Below, one piece after another: positions 49,963 to 58,536 of a DNA stretch of 64,000 bases. The notes under the pieces were generated by a model, which saw only the letters and a list, made by a program, of their open reading frames with translations, had not been told where the DNA came from and did no database searches. The first letter of the stretch is position 1. Each line of letters begins with the position of its first letter. The translations under genes were made by a program, and so were the position numbers. The stretch is from Halorubrum sp. (GTDB lineage Archaea; Halobacteriota; Halobacteria; Halobacteriales; Haloferacaceae), in assembly GCA_028275105.1 (NCBI GenBank), contig JAQCNI010000138.1, forward strand, positions 1 to 64,000. Direction: 5' to 3'.

Positions 49963-51290
49963 TGGGATTACCGGAGGACCGCGAACGGTTCCACGAGATC
50001 GGTGAAGCCCGCCGGGAGGACCTCTCGGAGTTCATCAGCCACGGTGACCTCGCCGGGTCGGACCCCGACCGAATCCGGATCCCGGTCAAGATTGTCGACC
50101 TCCCCGAGTTCGCGTACGACCGGCGGGAGACGGGCGGCGTCGGCCAAGGGGACGACGGCCAGCCCCAGCCCGGTCAGCCCGTCGACCCCGAACCCGACGA
50201 CGGCGACGAGGAGGGCGAACCCGGCGAGGAGGGCGGTGACCACCGGTACTACGAGATGGATCCCGAGGAGTTCGCCCGGGAACTCGACGAGGAACTCGGC
50301 CTCGACCTCGATCCGAAGGGCAAACGCGTCGTCGAGGAGGTCGAGGGCGACTTCACCGACACCGCCCGCGCCGGCCCGAAGGGCACCCTCGACGTCGACG
50401 AGTTCTTCAAACGCGGCTTGAAACGGCACCTCGCGACGGACTTTGACGAGGCGTTCGTCCGCGAGGGGTTGTTCGTCGACGGCGCGGACGTCGACGACGT
50501 GTTCGCGTGGGCTCGCGAGGCGAACGTTCCCGTCTCTCACGCGTGGATCGCGGACGCCGCGGCGGAGATCGAGGCCGAACGGGGCGGGTCGATCGAGGCG
50601 GTCTCCCGCTGGGAGAGCTTTGACGCCATGGAGACCGCCGTCGACCGCGAGCCCGTGATGGAGCGAATCCGCCGGCAGGGGATCGAAAACGTCCCCTTCC
50701 GCCGGGAGGACGAGCGCTTTCGTCACCCCGAGGTGATAGAGGAGCGCGAGCGCAACGTCGTCGTCGTCAACGTCCGGGACGCCTCCGGGTCGATGCGCGA
50801 CACGAAACGCGAACTCGTCGAGCGGGTTTTCACGCCGATGGACTGGTACCTTACCGGCAAGTACGACGACGCGGAGTTCCGGTACGTGGTCCACGACGCT
50901 GAGGCGTGGGAGGTCGACCGCGGGGAGTTCTTCGGCATCCAGTCGGGCGGCGGGACCCGCATCTCCAGCGCGTACGAACTCGTCGAGGAGATCCTCAAGG
51001 AGTACCCGTACAGCGAGTGGAATCGGTACGTGTTCGCCGCCGGCGACTCGGAAAACTCCGGGAACGACACGACGGAGGGCGTCGTTCCACTGATGGAGTC
51101 GATCGATGCGAACCTCCACGCGTACGTGGAGACCCACCCCGGCGGTAGCGCGCCGAACGCCCGCCACGCAGACGAGGTGGAGCAGGCGCTCGGCGACGCC
51201 GGCAACGTCGCCGTTGCGCGCGTCTCCGGGCCGGAGGACGTGACTGACGCCATTTACGAGATTCTTAGCACGGAGAGTGACGAGGAATGA
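49962..51290 (+). CDS. YeaH/YhbH (UPF0229) family, VWA-like
   Basis: [69 protein letters not shown]; start overlaps the PrkA2 stop (TGATG). Confidence 0.92.
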   Translation: MGLPEDRERFHEIGEARREDLSEFISHGDLAGSDPDRIRIPVKIVDLPEFAYDRRETGGVGQGDDGQPQPGQPVDPEPDDGDEEGEPGEEGGDHRYYEMDPEEFARELDEELGLDLDPKGKRVVEEVEGDFTDTARAGPKGTLDVDEFFKRGLKRHLATDFDEAFVREGLFVDGADVDDVFAWAREANVPVSHAWIADAAAEIEAERGGSIEAVSRWESFDAMETAVDREPVMERIRRQGIENVPFRREDERFRHPEVIEERERNVVVVNVRDASGSMRDTKRELVERVFTPMDWYLTGKYDDAEFRYVVHDAEAWEVDRGEFFGIQSGGGTRISSAYELVEEILKEYPYSEWNRYVFAAGDSENSGNDTTEGVVPLMESIDANLHAYVETHPGGSAPNARHADEVEQALGDAGNVAVARVSGPEDVTDAIYEILSTESDEE

Positions 51291-51330
51291 CGACGAACGA
51301 CATCGGTCGACAAACGAGGTCGAGTGTTCC

Positions 51331-53385
51331 ATGAGAGACGACAGACTCGAGGCGAAGCGCGAGGCGGCCACCCTCGACGGACCGGCCGCAGAGGCTCGAA
51401 ACCTCGCCGAGCGGCTCGGCTTGGAGCCGTATCCGGTCCGGTACTGGGTGGTCGACCACGACGAGATGAACGAACTTATCGCCTACGGCGGGTTCGAGCG
51501 GCGATACCCCCACTGGCGGTGGGGAATGAACTATGAGCGGCAGCGGAAGAAGGACCGCCACGGGCTCGGAAAGGCGTTCGAGATCGTCAACAACGACGAC
51601 CCGAGTCACGCCTTCCTTCAGGAGTCGAACACGGCCGCCGACCAGAAGGCGGTCATCACCCACGTGGAGGCTCACGCCGACTTCTTCGCGAACAACGGGT
51701 GGTTCGGGCTGTACGCCGACCGCGGCGAGGACGGTCCGAACGCGGCCGCGCGCTTGGAGCGAAACGCCGACCGGTTGACCGCGATCGGACGGCGCCCGGA
51801 CGTCGACCGCGACGAGGTCGAACGGCTGATCGACGCCGTCACGGCGCTCGAGGACACCATCGACCAACACAGCCCGGTCGACGCCGCTCGGGGCGACGAC
51901 GCGGTCGACGCGGTCGACGCGGGCCCCCCGAGCGATGACGAGGACGCGGAGCTTCGGGCCCGGATCGAGGAGCTCGACCTCTCCGAGGAGGTCCGTCAGG
52001 ACGTGTTCAACGACGAGTGGCTCGACGCCCAGGATGCCGGCATCGAACCCGACGACCCGCGGCCGGACGTACTCGCGTTCCTCCGGGACCACGGCGAGCG
52101 GTACGACCCGGACACCGGGAAGGCGGTCAACCGCGAGCCGTGGGAGACGACCGTCATCGACGCCGTCCGCGAGGAGGCCTACTACTTCGCCGGCCAAAAG
52201 GTGACGAAAGTGATGAACGAGGGATGGGCTACATATTGGGAGTCCGTCATGATGGGCGGCGAGGGGTTCGCAGGCCCCGACGAGTTCCTCACGTACGCCG
52301 ATCACATGTCGCGGGTGCTCGGCTCGCCGGGGCTGAACCCGTACAAGCTCGGGTTCGAACTGTGGACCCACGTGGAGCTTCGGGCGGCTCGACGCGACGT
52401 GATCGACAAGCTCCTACGCGTCGAGGGCGTCACGCCCGGCACGTTCCACTCGACCGTCGACCTCGACCGGGTCGCCGAGGCGCTCGAACCGCATCCCCCG
52501 ATCAAGGGCGCGGGCCCCGCCATGCTCGACGAGTTGGCCGACCTCGCCGCCGAGGGCGACCCGCGCGTTGACGCCGAAACGGTCGACCGGGCGCTGTCCG
52601 TCCGCGACGACGATCTCGCCTCGGACGAGGGGCCGGACATCGAACGATATCCCTGGAAGTTGTTAACCCACGAGGGACTCGCGGAGCGCCACTACGTCCT
52701 CTCACGGCCGCAACACCACGGGGCGCTCCGGAACGTCTCGCGGGCGAGCTTGGAGGAACGGGCCCGCTACATGTTCGAGGTCGACCGCTACGCGACCATC
52801 GACGCGGCGCTCGCGGACGTCGACCGCTCGGCGGGTTGGGACCGGATGTATGGGGTGCGCGAGAGCCACAACGACGTCACGTTCATCGACGAGTTCCTCA
52901 CGGACGAGTTCGTCCGCGAGCGAAACTACTTCACCTACGAGTACAGCCAGGCGAGCGAGGGGTACCGCGTCGCCAGCGTCGACGCCGAGGACGTCAAACG
53001 GAAACTGCTCCTCCAGTTCACCAACTTCGGCAAGCCGACGGTCGTCGTGCTCGACGGCAACTTCCGGAACCGCGGGGAGCTCCTCTTGGGCCACCGGTAC
53101 AACGGCGTCGCGCTCGACGAGGCGCAGGCGAAGGCGACCCTCGAGCGCGTTTTCGAACTGTGGGGCCGGCCGGTGAACCTCGCGACGATCCGCACCGAGT
53201 ACACCGACGAGGCGGTCCGGCGAGCACAGCGACGCGGCAGCGAGCCCGACGGCGAGGAGGTCGGCGTCCTGTTCCAGTACGACGGCGGCGAGGTCACCGA
53301 ACACGACCTCGGTTCGGAGGTCAAAGAACGAATCGTGGCCGACGAGGTCGACTACGATACGAAGCCCGACGACTGGCTGGCGTGA
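51331..53385 (+). CDS. SpoVR family protein
   Basis: YWVVDHDEMNELIAYGGFERRYPHWRWGMNYERQRKK; HVEAHADFFANNGWF; MNEGWATYWESVMM; NPYKLGFELWTHV. A GTG at 51277 is an alternative start. Confidence 0.95.
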   Translation: MRDDRLEAKREAATLDGPAAEARNLAERLGLEPYPVRYWVVDHDEMNELIAYGGFERRYPHWRWGMNYERQRKKDRHGLGKAFEIVNNDDPSHAFLQESNTAADQKAVITHVEAHADFFANNGWFGLYADRGEDGPNAAARLERNADRLTAIGRRPDVDRDEVERLIDAVTALEDTIDQHSPVDAARGDDAVDAVDAGPPSDDEDAELRARIEELDLSEEVRQDVFNDEWLDAQDAGIEPDDPRPDVLAFLRDHGERYDPDTGKAVNREPWETTVIDAVREEAYYFAGQKVTKVMNEGWATYWESVMMGGEGFAGPDEFLTYADHMSRVLGSPGLNPYKLGFELWTHVELRAARRDVIDKLLRVEGVTPGTFHSTVDLDRVAEALEPHPPIKGAGPAMLDELADLAAEGDPRVDAETVDRALSVRDDDLASDEGPDIERYPWKLLTHEGLAERHYVLSRPQHHGALRNVSRASLEERARYMFEVDRYATIDAALADVDRSAGWDRMYGVRESHNDVTFIDEFLTDEFVRERNYFTYEYSQASEGYRVASVDAEDVKRKLLLQFTNFGKPTVVVLDGNFRNRGELLLGHRYNGVALDEAQAKATLERVFELWGRPVNLATIRTEYTDEAVRRAQRRGSEPDGEEVGVLFQYDGGEVTEHDLGSEVKERIVADEVDYDTKPDDWLA

Positions 53386-53630
53386 TGGTGATTACGGCGA
53401 ATCGTTTCGTCGGCGGTGCCGAACGCACGGCCGGCTACAAGGCGGAATCGGACGATCCCACCGGCGACGGGACCGTGACCGGACTCGGTGTCGGCGTACT
53501 CGCCGCGTCGCCGTCGGCGCTGCGGCCGTCGCGACGGCGCGGTGAGGGTCCGAGGATCGTCCGTCTCCCCGACGCCGGATCCGCCATCGTCGTCGAGACG
53601 TACGCGCTCGCGGTTTCGTTGCTTCCGTGA
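53385..53630 (+). CDS. Possible small downstream ORF (81 aa) coupled to SpoVR
   Basis: ATG overlaps the SpoVR stop (TGATG), giving MVITANRFVGGAERTAGYKAESDDPTGDGTVTGLGVGVL...; GC-rich third positions, no family recognised. Confidence 0.25.
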   Translation: MVITANRFVGGAERTAGYKAESDDPTGDGTVTGLGVGVLAASPSALRPSRRRGEGPRIVRLPDAGSAIVVETYALAVSLLP

Positions 53631-53703
53631 CCCGTTCCGTCGGCGAACCGGGTCTCGACGTCGCCACCGGGCGAGTCGCCGCCGGAGCGGGGCGTCCCGC
53701 GTC

Positions 53704-54318
53704 TCATACGCCGACGCCCGAGTCGGCATCGGGGAGGTCGTACTTGTTGACGGGGAGCCCGAGTTCCTCGAGGGCACTCTCCATGTGGCGATCGTTCGCG
53801 AAGTCGGCGCCGTCCTCCTCGCGGAGTCGCTGTGCGGCCGCGAGCACCTCGCCCTTACGGCCGTCGGGGATCTCGTACTTGTCCGAGGAAAGCTCGATCA
53901 CGAGCCCGTTGTTGTCCTGCGTGTAGATCGAGTGGAATATCCCGCGGTCGAACACGTTGTATCCCTTGCCGGCGTCCTCGAGCGCCCCCATGATCCCCTC
54001 GTACTCCTCGGGATCGACGCTGAAACAGAGGTGATGGACCGCGCCGGTGCCGGGGCGCTGGCCGCGCGCGGAGGCCCGGTCGTCGTTCACGAAGACGGTG
54101 AGGATCCGCCCGTCACCGGTGTCAAAAAAGAGGTGCGTCTGTGAGGGGTCGTCGAGGTTCGGCTGCCGGAGGACGAGCGGCATCCCCAACAGGTCGCGGT
54201 AGAAGGCGAGCGTATCGACCTCGTTGCTCCCCCAGATTGTGATGTGGTCGGTGCCGGTCGTGTGGAACGGGGCGTCCGGGCGCTCCGCCGTCACCGGAGC
54301 CTGGGTCTCGTTGGACAT
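53704..54318 (-). CDS. VOC/glyoxalase-family (extradiol dioxygenase-like) protein
   Basis: TTGTDHITIWGSNEVDTLAFYRDLLGMPLVLRQ..HHLCFSVDPEEYEG..SIYTQDNNGLVIELSSD. Confidence 0.88.
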   Translation of the reverse strand: MSNETQAPVTAERPDAPFHTTGTDHITIWGSNEVDTLAFYRDLLGMPLVLRQPNLDDPSQTHLFFDTGDGRILTVFVNDDRASARGQRPGTGAVHHLCFSVDPEEYEGIMGALEDAGKGYNVFDRGIFHSIYTQDNNGLVIELSSDKYEIPDGRKGEVLAAAQRLREEDGADFANDRHMESALEELGLPVNKYDLPDADSGVGV

Positions 54319-54503
54319 ACGATCCGTTGGGGGTCGACGGGGATAAAGACGGACGGGACCGGAGGGTGATCGGCCGACATCGGTGGTATCGGGACCGGAC
54401 CGGAAGGGCGGACTTTTCTCCCGACGGGTTCGGTGCGGCGGAGCGTATTGATTATTCCGGCCCCGAAGGGGGCAATCGACCGGCGGCCGCCATGACCGGG
54501 TGG

Positions 54504-54683
54504 CTACCTCCGCATCCCCAAGGGGTTCTTGCAGTTCGTACAGAGGAACAGGTCCGTGTTCTCGAACAGCGAGATGGAGCCGTCGTCCTCGACTTCGATC
54601 TCGGGGACCGAGTGGCCCTCCTCGAGTTGGTCGACCGAATCGACGGCCTCGCCGCACTCGGGACAAGCGGTGGTGTCTCCCAT
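54504..54683 (-). CDS. Small zinc-ribbon protein
   Basis: MGDTTACPECGEAVDSVDQLEEGHSVPEIEVEDDGSISLFENTDLFLCTNCKNPLGMRR: two CxxC knuckles. Confidence 0.75.
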   Translation of the reverse strand: MGDTTACPECGEAVDSVDQLEEGHSVPEIEVEDDGSISLFENTDLFLCTNCKNPLGMRR

Positions 54684-54916
54684 GGATAACAATTAATCAA
54701 TGAAATAAAGAAACTTCCGCGGTTGTGTGGACGCGTCACATCGTCGATCCGGCCACCACGGTGGAGGGGTTGAGATCAGGAATCCGAAGCAGCACCGATT
54801 GGAACCGAGCGATCCGTCGCACCGATTCCACGACGTTGCTTGGGGATTCCCCGTGACGACCTCACGTTTTTGCGGGAAGATGAGCGAGGAGCGGGACGAA
54901 CGAGAGACGGCCGTCG

Positions 54917-55795
54917 TCAGTAGCGCGACGGCATGAACGCCATCGTTCCCAACAGGCCCGAGGCGAGGAACGAGATGATCACCAGGCGCCACAGCCCGTC
55001 GCCCTGCTGGTCGAACCGGTCCATCCGGGCGAGTTGCGCCTCGTAGCCGTCGACGTCGGTCGAGAGGGCCAGGGTTGTGTCATTTGGGATGGCGACCGCG
55101 AACTCCGTGTCGCCGATCGTGGCCGTCGAGGCGTGACTCAGCTCCGTCGACACCGGGTCCGAGGCGGTCCATACGAGGACGGCCCCGTCGGCGGTGACCG
55201 CGTCGACGGTCACCGTCCGGTCGCCGTACTCGAACGCGTCGCCGACGGCGGACGAGCGCTCCGTCGGATCGGGGAAGTACTCGTCCGTGGGGACGAGTCG
55301 GGGGTCACCCGCCCCCTCGTCGACGACGACGAACTCTCCGCCGTCGCGCTCGACGGTCGCGTTGTCCGCATCGGGGTCCTCCTCGAGGATCGCCTGCCGA
55401 TCGAGGACCTCCTCGAGCGTGAACGAGGTCGGGTCCTCGCCCGAGATCCGGACGCGCCACTCCTCGTCGTCGAGTTCGACGGTCGACTCGTTCGCCCACG
55501 TCTCCGACTGCTCGACCGTCCGGTCGCGCTCGATCGTCGCGGTGATCGTCGTCTCGGCGCCACCACCACCGTGACCGCCGCCGCCCGCTTCGGCCTCCGT
55601 GATCTCCGTGACGGTGTACGCCTGGCCGTCGGCCTGGAAGGTATCGCCCGCGGACAGCTCGAACTCGGGGTTCTCGAACGCGACCGCCGGGCTCTCCGCC
55701 GTCGTGAGGATTGCGCCCGACGCGCTCCCGACGAGCAGGAAGAGCGCGACGTACACGACCACAGCGCGTCGTTGCATGGTTGACGTGTCGGCCAC
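54917..55795 (-). CDS. Predicted membrane-anchored envelope protein
   Basis: N-terminal signal/TM and C-terminal TM (LWRLVIISFLASGLLGTMAFMPSRY) flanking an acidic extracellular-type domain. Confidence 0.75.
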   Translation of the reverse strand: MADTSTMQRRAVVVYVALFLLVGSASGAILTTAESPAVAFENPEFELSAGDTFQADGQAYTVTEITEAEAGGGGHGGGGAETTITATIERDRTVEQSETWANESTVELDDEEWRVRISGEDPTSFTLEEVLDRQAILEEDPDADNATVERDGGEFVVVDEGAGDPRLVPTDEYFPDPTERSSAVGDAFEYGDRTVTVDAVTADGAVLVWTASDPVSTELSHASTATIGDTEFAVAIPNDTTLALSTDVDGYEAQLARMDRFDQQGDGLWRLVIISFLASGLLGTMAFMPSRY

Positions 55796-55867
55796 GCCCG
55801 GTATAACGGTTACTAACGAGGCTCCGTCCGACCGAAGGGTACCGACCGACGAAACGCATTCCGGCGG

Positions 55868-56050
55868 TCACGCCGGGTACGTACCGTCGAGTTGTGTCCG
55901 CGCAAGAACGTGTCCCGCCATCGCCGAACCGAGGGCCTCGATGTCGGCGTCGGCCGGGAGCTCGAGGGTCGTGTCCAGCGCGAAGAGTTTGAACCGATAT
56001 CGGTGTTCGCGGTCCGGAACGACCCAAGGGGGCGAGCCCGCAGGCCCGTG
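55868..56050 (-). pseudogene. C-terminal remnant of a YbhB/YbcL (PEBP/Raf-kinase-inhibitor-like) gene
   Basis: Minus strand reads HGPAGSPPWVVPDREHRYRFKLFALDTTLELPADADIEALGSAMAGHVLARTQLDGTYPA*, the family C-terminus, with an in-frame TAA two codons upstream and no start. Confidence 0.75.
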
Positions 56051-56124
56051 GGAAAGTTATTTGTCCGCGGCTCGCATGGCGAGTAGTAAAGCTTGATTTT
56101 GATAATACAAGCTTAGTTGTTCCA

Positions 56125-56889
56125 ATGACACGGGAAACGCTCGTTCTCGTCGGACGCGAGGCCATCGCACCGGCAATCAACCGTCACGCGGACCGGTTGC
56201 GGGGGCGGAGCGCCGTCGACGCGGTCACGACCGCGACGTACGGCGCGGAGCCGACGCCGGACCTCCTGGATCAGCTACGGCCCATGCCCGGGGAGCGGAG
56301 CTACGTCGTCCCGATGTGCTTCGCGCACACGCGGGCGACCCTGACCGACGTTCCGCGCGCGCTCGGGCGACTCCCGGGCGACGTCCGATACTGTGACCCG
56401 ATCGGGGAGAGCCCGATCGTGACCCGCGCGATCCGGACGAAGGCGCGGGCGGCCGGCGACGCGGACGCGCTGTTGCTCGTCGCGCTCGGGAACAGCGCCG
56501 ACGACTACGCGCGAGAGGCGGCGACGTTCCACGCGGATCGCCTCCGCGACGAGTTCGCCGAGGTGCGGACGGCGTACCTACTCCAGGACCCTGCAGTCGA
56601 GTGCGCCCGGTACCTCGTCGAGAGCGACCGCGCCGTGGTTTGTCCCCTCTTCGTCGGCGACTGTGAGGCGACGACCCGGCGGATCCCCGAGGGGCTCGAA
56701 CTGGAGCGCGGCGGGTTCGACTACGCCGACCCGCTCGGCGACGACGGGGCCGTGACGGAGGCGGTCCGCGCGACGGTCGAACGCGAGCGGGTGCTCGCGG
56801 CGTCGGGAACGCGGTCGCCCGGCACCGACCTCGTCGCCGACGCCGCGCCGGTCGCCACCGACGGACGCGGGGAGGAACGCTCCCGCTAA
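56125..56889 (+). CDS. CbiX-like (sirohydrochlorin chelatase superfamily) cobalamin-cluster protein
   Basis: Duplicated fold with VDAVTTATYGAEPTPDLLDQL, YVVPMCFAHTRATLTDVPRAL and RAVVCPLFVGDCEATTRRIPEGL; adjacent to cbiE/cbiC/cobN. Confidence 0.75.
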   Translation: MTRETLVLVGREAIAPAINRHADRLRGRSAVDAVTTATYGAEPTPDLLDQLRPMPGERSYVVPMCFAHTRATLTDVPRALGRLPGDVRYCDPIGESPIVTRAIRTKARAAGDADALLLVALGNSADDYAREAATFHADRLRDEFAEVRTAYLLQDPAVECARYLVESDRAVVCPLFVGDCEATTRRIPEGLELERGGFDYADPLGDDGAVTEAVRATVERERVLAASGTRSPGTDLVADAAPVATDGRGEERSR

Positions 56890-57746
56890 CGGCGCACGAC
56901 GAGCACGGAGAGATCCGAGAAGGGAGTGTCGTCCCGGCCGTCGCCGCCGGCGTGGGTGGCGAGGTCGTCCAGCGTCGTCCGGGTGATCGTCTCGTCGTCG
57001 TGAGTGAGCCGCTCGCAGACGAGCGCGGCGGCTCCCGGGCGGCAGCCGTGGTCCAGCAGGTCGGCCGCGATATCCCCGGGCATCCAGTCGAACGGCCGCG
57101 GGAGGACGAGGAGATGGCGGGCGCCGGCGTCGCGCCGAAGCCGGTCGAGGTCGGCCGTGAGGTCGCCGCTCTTGTGGAGCGTGACGAACGTCGCGTCCTC
57201 CATCGGCGTCCGCGCACGGCTCGCCGCGACCTGTAGTGAGGAGATCCCGGGGACGACGCGGACGTCGATCGAACCCCCGGAGGCGGCATCGACCGCGCGC
57301 TCGATCTTCCCGAGGAACTGGTAGCCGGAGTGATTCGGATCCCCCATCAACGCCGCCGTCCCGCGGTCGCCGCCGGTGACGCGGTCGGCGAACGCCGAGA
57401 GCGATGCCGCTTCATCGCGGTAGCCGCAGGTCAGGAGATCGGCGTCGGTGCGGTCGCGAACGAGGTCGACGACGGTCTCAAACCCGACGACGACGTCGGC
57501 CGCCCGGATCGCTCGCTCGGCCCGCGGGACGAGGTACTCCGGATTTCCGGGACCGACGCCGACCGCGTGGACCGGTGGATCGGTATCCGTGGTCGGGTCG
57601 GATCCCGATTCGAGGTCGGACCCCAATTCGGGGTCGGACTCCGATTCGAGGTCGAATCCCGGGTCGAGATCGGGTTCGGCTCCCGATGCGGCGTACGCCG
57701 CCGGGTCGGGACCGGCATCAAGGTCGTACGGATCGTCCTCGGTCAT
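56886..57746 (-). CDS. cbiE: Cobalt-precorrin-7 C5-methyltransferase (CbiE)
   Basis: [71 protein letters not shown]. Confidence 0.85.
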   Translation of the reverse strand: MTEDDPYDLDAGPDPAAYAASGAEPDLDPGFDLESESDPELGSDLESGSDPTTDTDPPVHAVGVGPGNPEYLVPRAERAIRAADVVVGFETVVDLVRDRTDADLLTCGYRDEAASLSAFADRVTGGDRGTAALMGDPNHSGYQFLGKIERAVDAASGGSIDVRVVPGISSLQVAASRARTPMEDATFVTLHKSGDLTADLDRLRRDAGARHLLVLPRPFDWMPGDIAADLLDHGCRPGAAALVCERLTHDDETITRTTLDDLATHAGGDGRDDTPFSDLSVLVVRR

Positions 57747-57810
57747 CCGACGGCCCCCCATGGTATCGTCCGTCGATCCGTAGCCGTGGGAACTCCGCCA
57801 CCCTTCCCGG

Positions 57811-58536
57811 TCATAACCGCCCCGCTTCGAGGCGATCAAGCGTCGTCTCGTCGTTCCGGACGTCGCTGGCGGCGTGGATCAGTTCGTTCGTCAGCCCGGC
57901 CGCCAGCCCCGACCCGCCGCGCCGACCGACGTTCGTGACCGTCGGGATTCCGTGCGCCTCGGCGACCTCGCGCACCCGCTCCCGGCCGGTCGCGGCCTTG
58001 ACGAATCCGACCGGCGTGGCGACGACGGCCGCCGGTCGCGTCCCGTCCGCGATACAGTCCGCCAGCGCGAGCGCCGCGGTCGGCGCGTTGCCGACGACCG
58101 CGATCGCGCCGTCGTACACCCCCCGTTCGTCGAGTTCGAGGACGCTCGCCGCGGTCCGGGTCAGCCCGGTTTCGGCCGCGAGGTCGGCCCCGTGGCCGAT
58201 CGCCTTCCGGACCACACAGTCGTGGCCGCGCCCGGTGACGCCCGCCTTCACCATCGTGATGTCGGTCACGATCGGGCGGTCGTCGAGGACCGCTCGGGCC
58301 CCGGCGGGGACCGGACCGTTCGTGAACTCCAACAGATGGTGGAACTCCGGGTCGCCGGTGGCGTGGACCGCCTTGGCTCGCAGCCGGTCGTTCGGGACCT
58401 CCTGGGGCACGATCTCGTGAACACGGTCCATGCTCGTCTCCGCGATCTCCATCGCGTCCGCCGTGGTCGCGCCGAGGTCGGCGTACGCCTCGAAATCGTC
58501 GTCGTCGGTCGCGGCGGTCTCCCCCTCAGTCGTCAT
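57811..58536 (-). CDS. cbiC: Precorrin-8X methylmutase
   Basis: ITMVKAGVTGR, AIVGNAPTAAL-type motif (AIVGNAPTAALALADCI), ATPVGFVKAATGRERV. Confidence 0.93.
   Translation of the reverse strand: MTTEGETAATDDDDFEAYADLGATTADAMEIAETSMDRVHEIVPQEVPNDRLRAKAVHATGDPEFHHLLEFTNGPVPAGARAVLDDRPIVTDITMVKAGVTGRGHDCVVRKAIGHGADLAAETGLTRTAASVLELDERGVYDGAIAVVGNAPTAALALADCIADGTRPAAVVATPVGFVKAATGRERVREVAEAHGIPTVTNVGRRGGSGLAAGLTNELIHAASDVRNDETTLDRLEAGRL

Noticed and set aside
45458-53385. Interpreting the PrkA/YeaH/SpoVR cluster as an antiphage defence island
   Set aside because: The tandem AAA+ genes looked defence-like at first, but the families match the conserved stress-associated PrkA-YeaH-SpoVR set, and no mobile or defence genes flank them.
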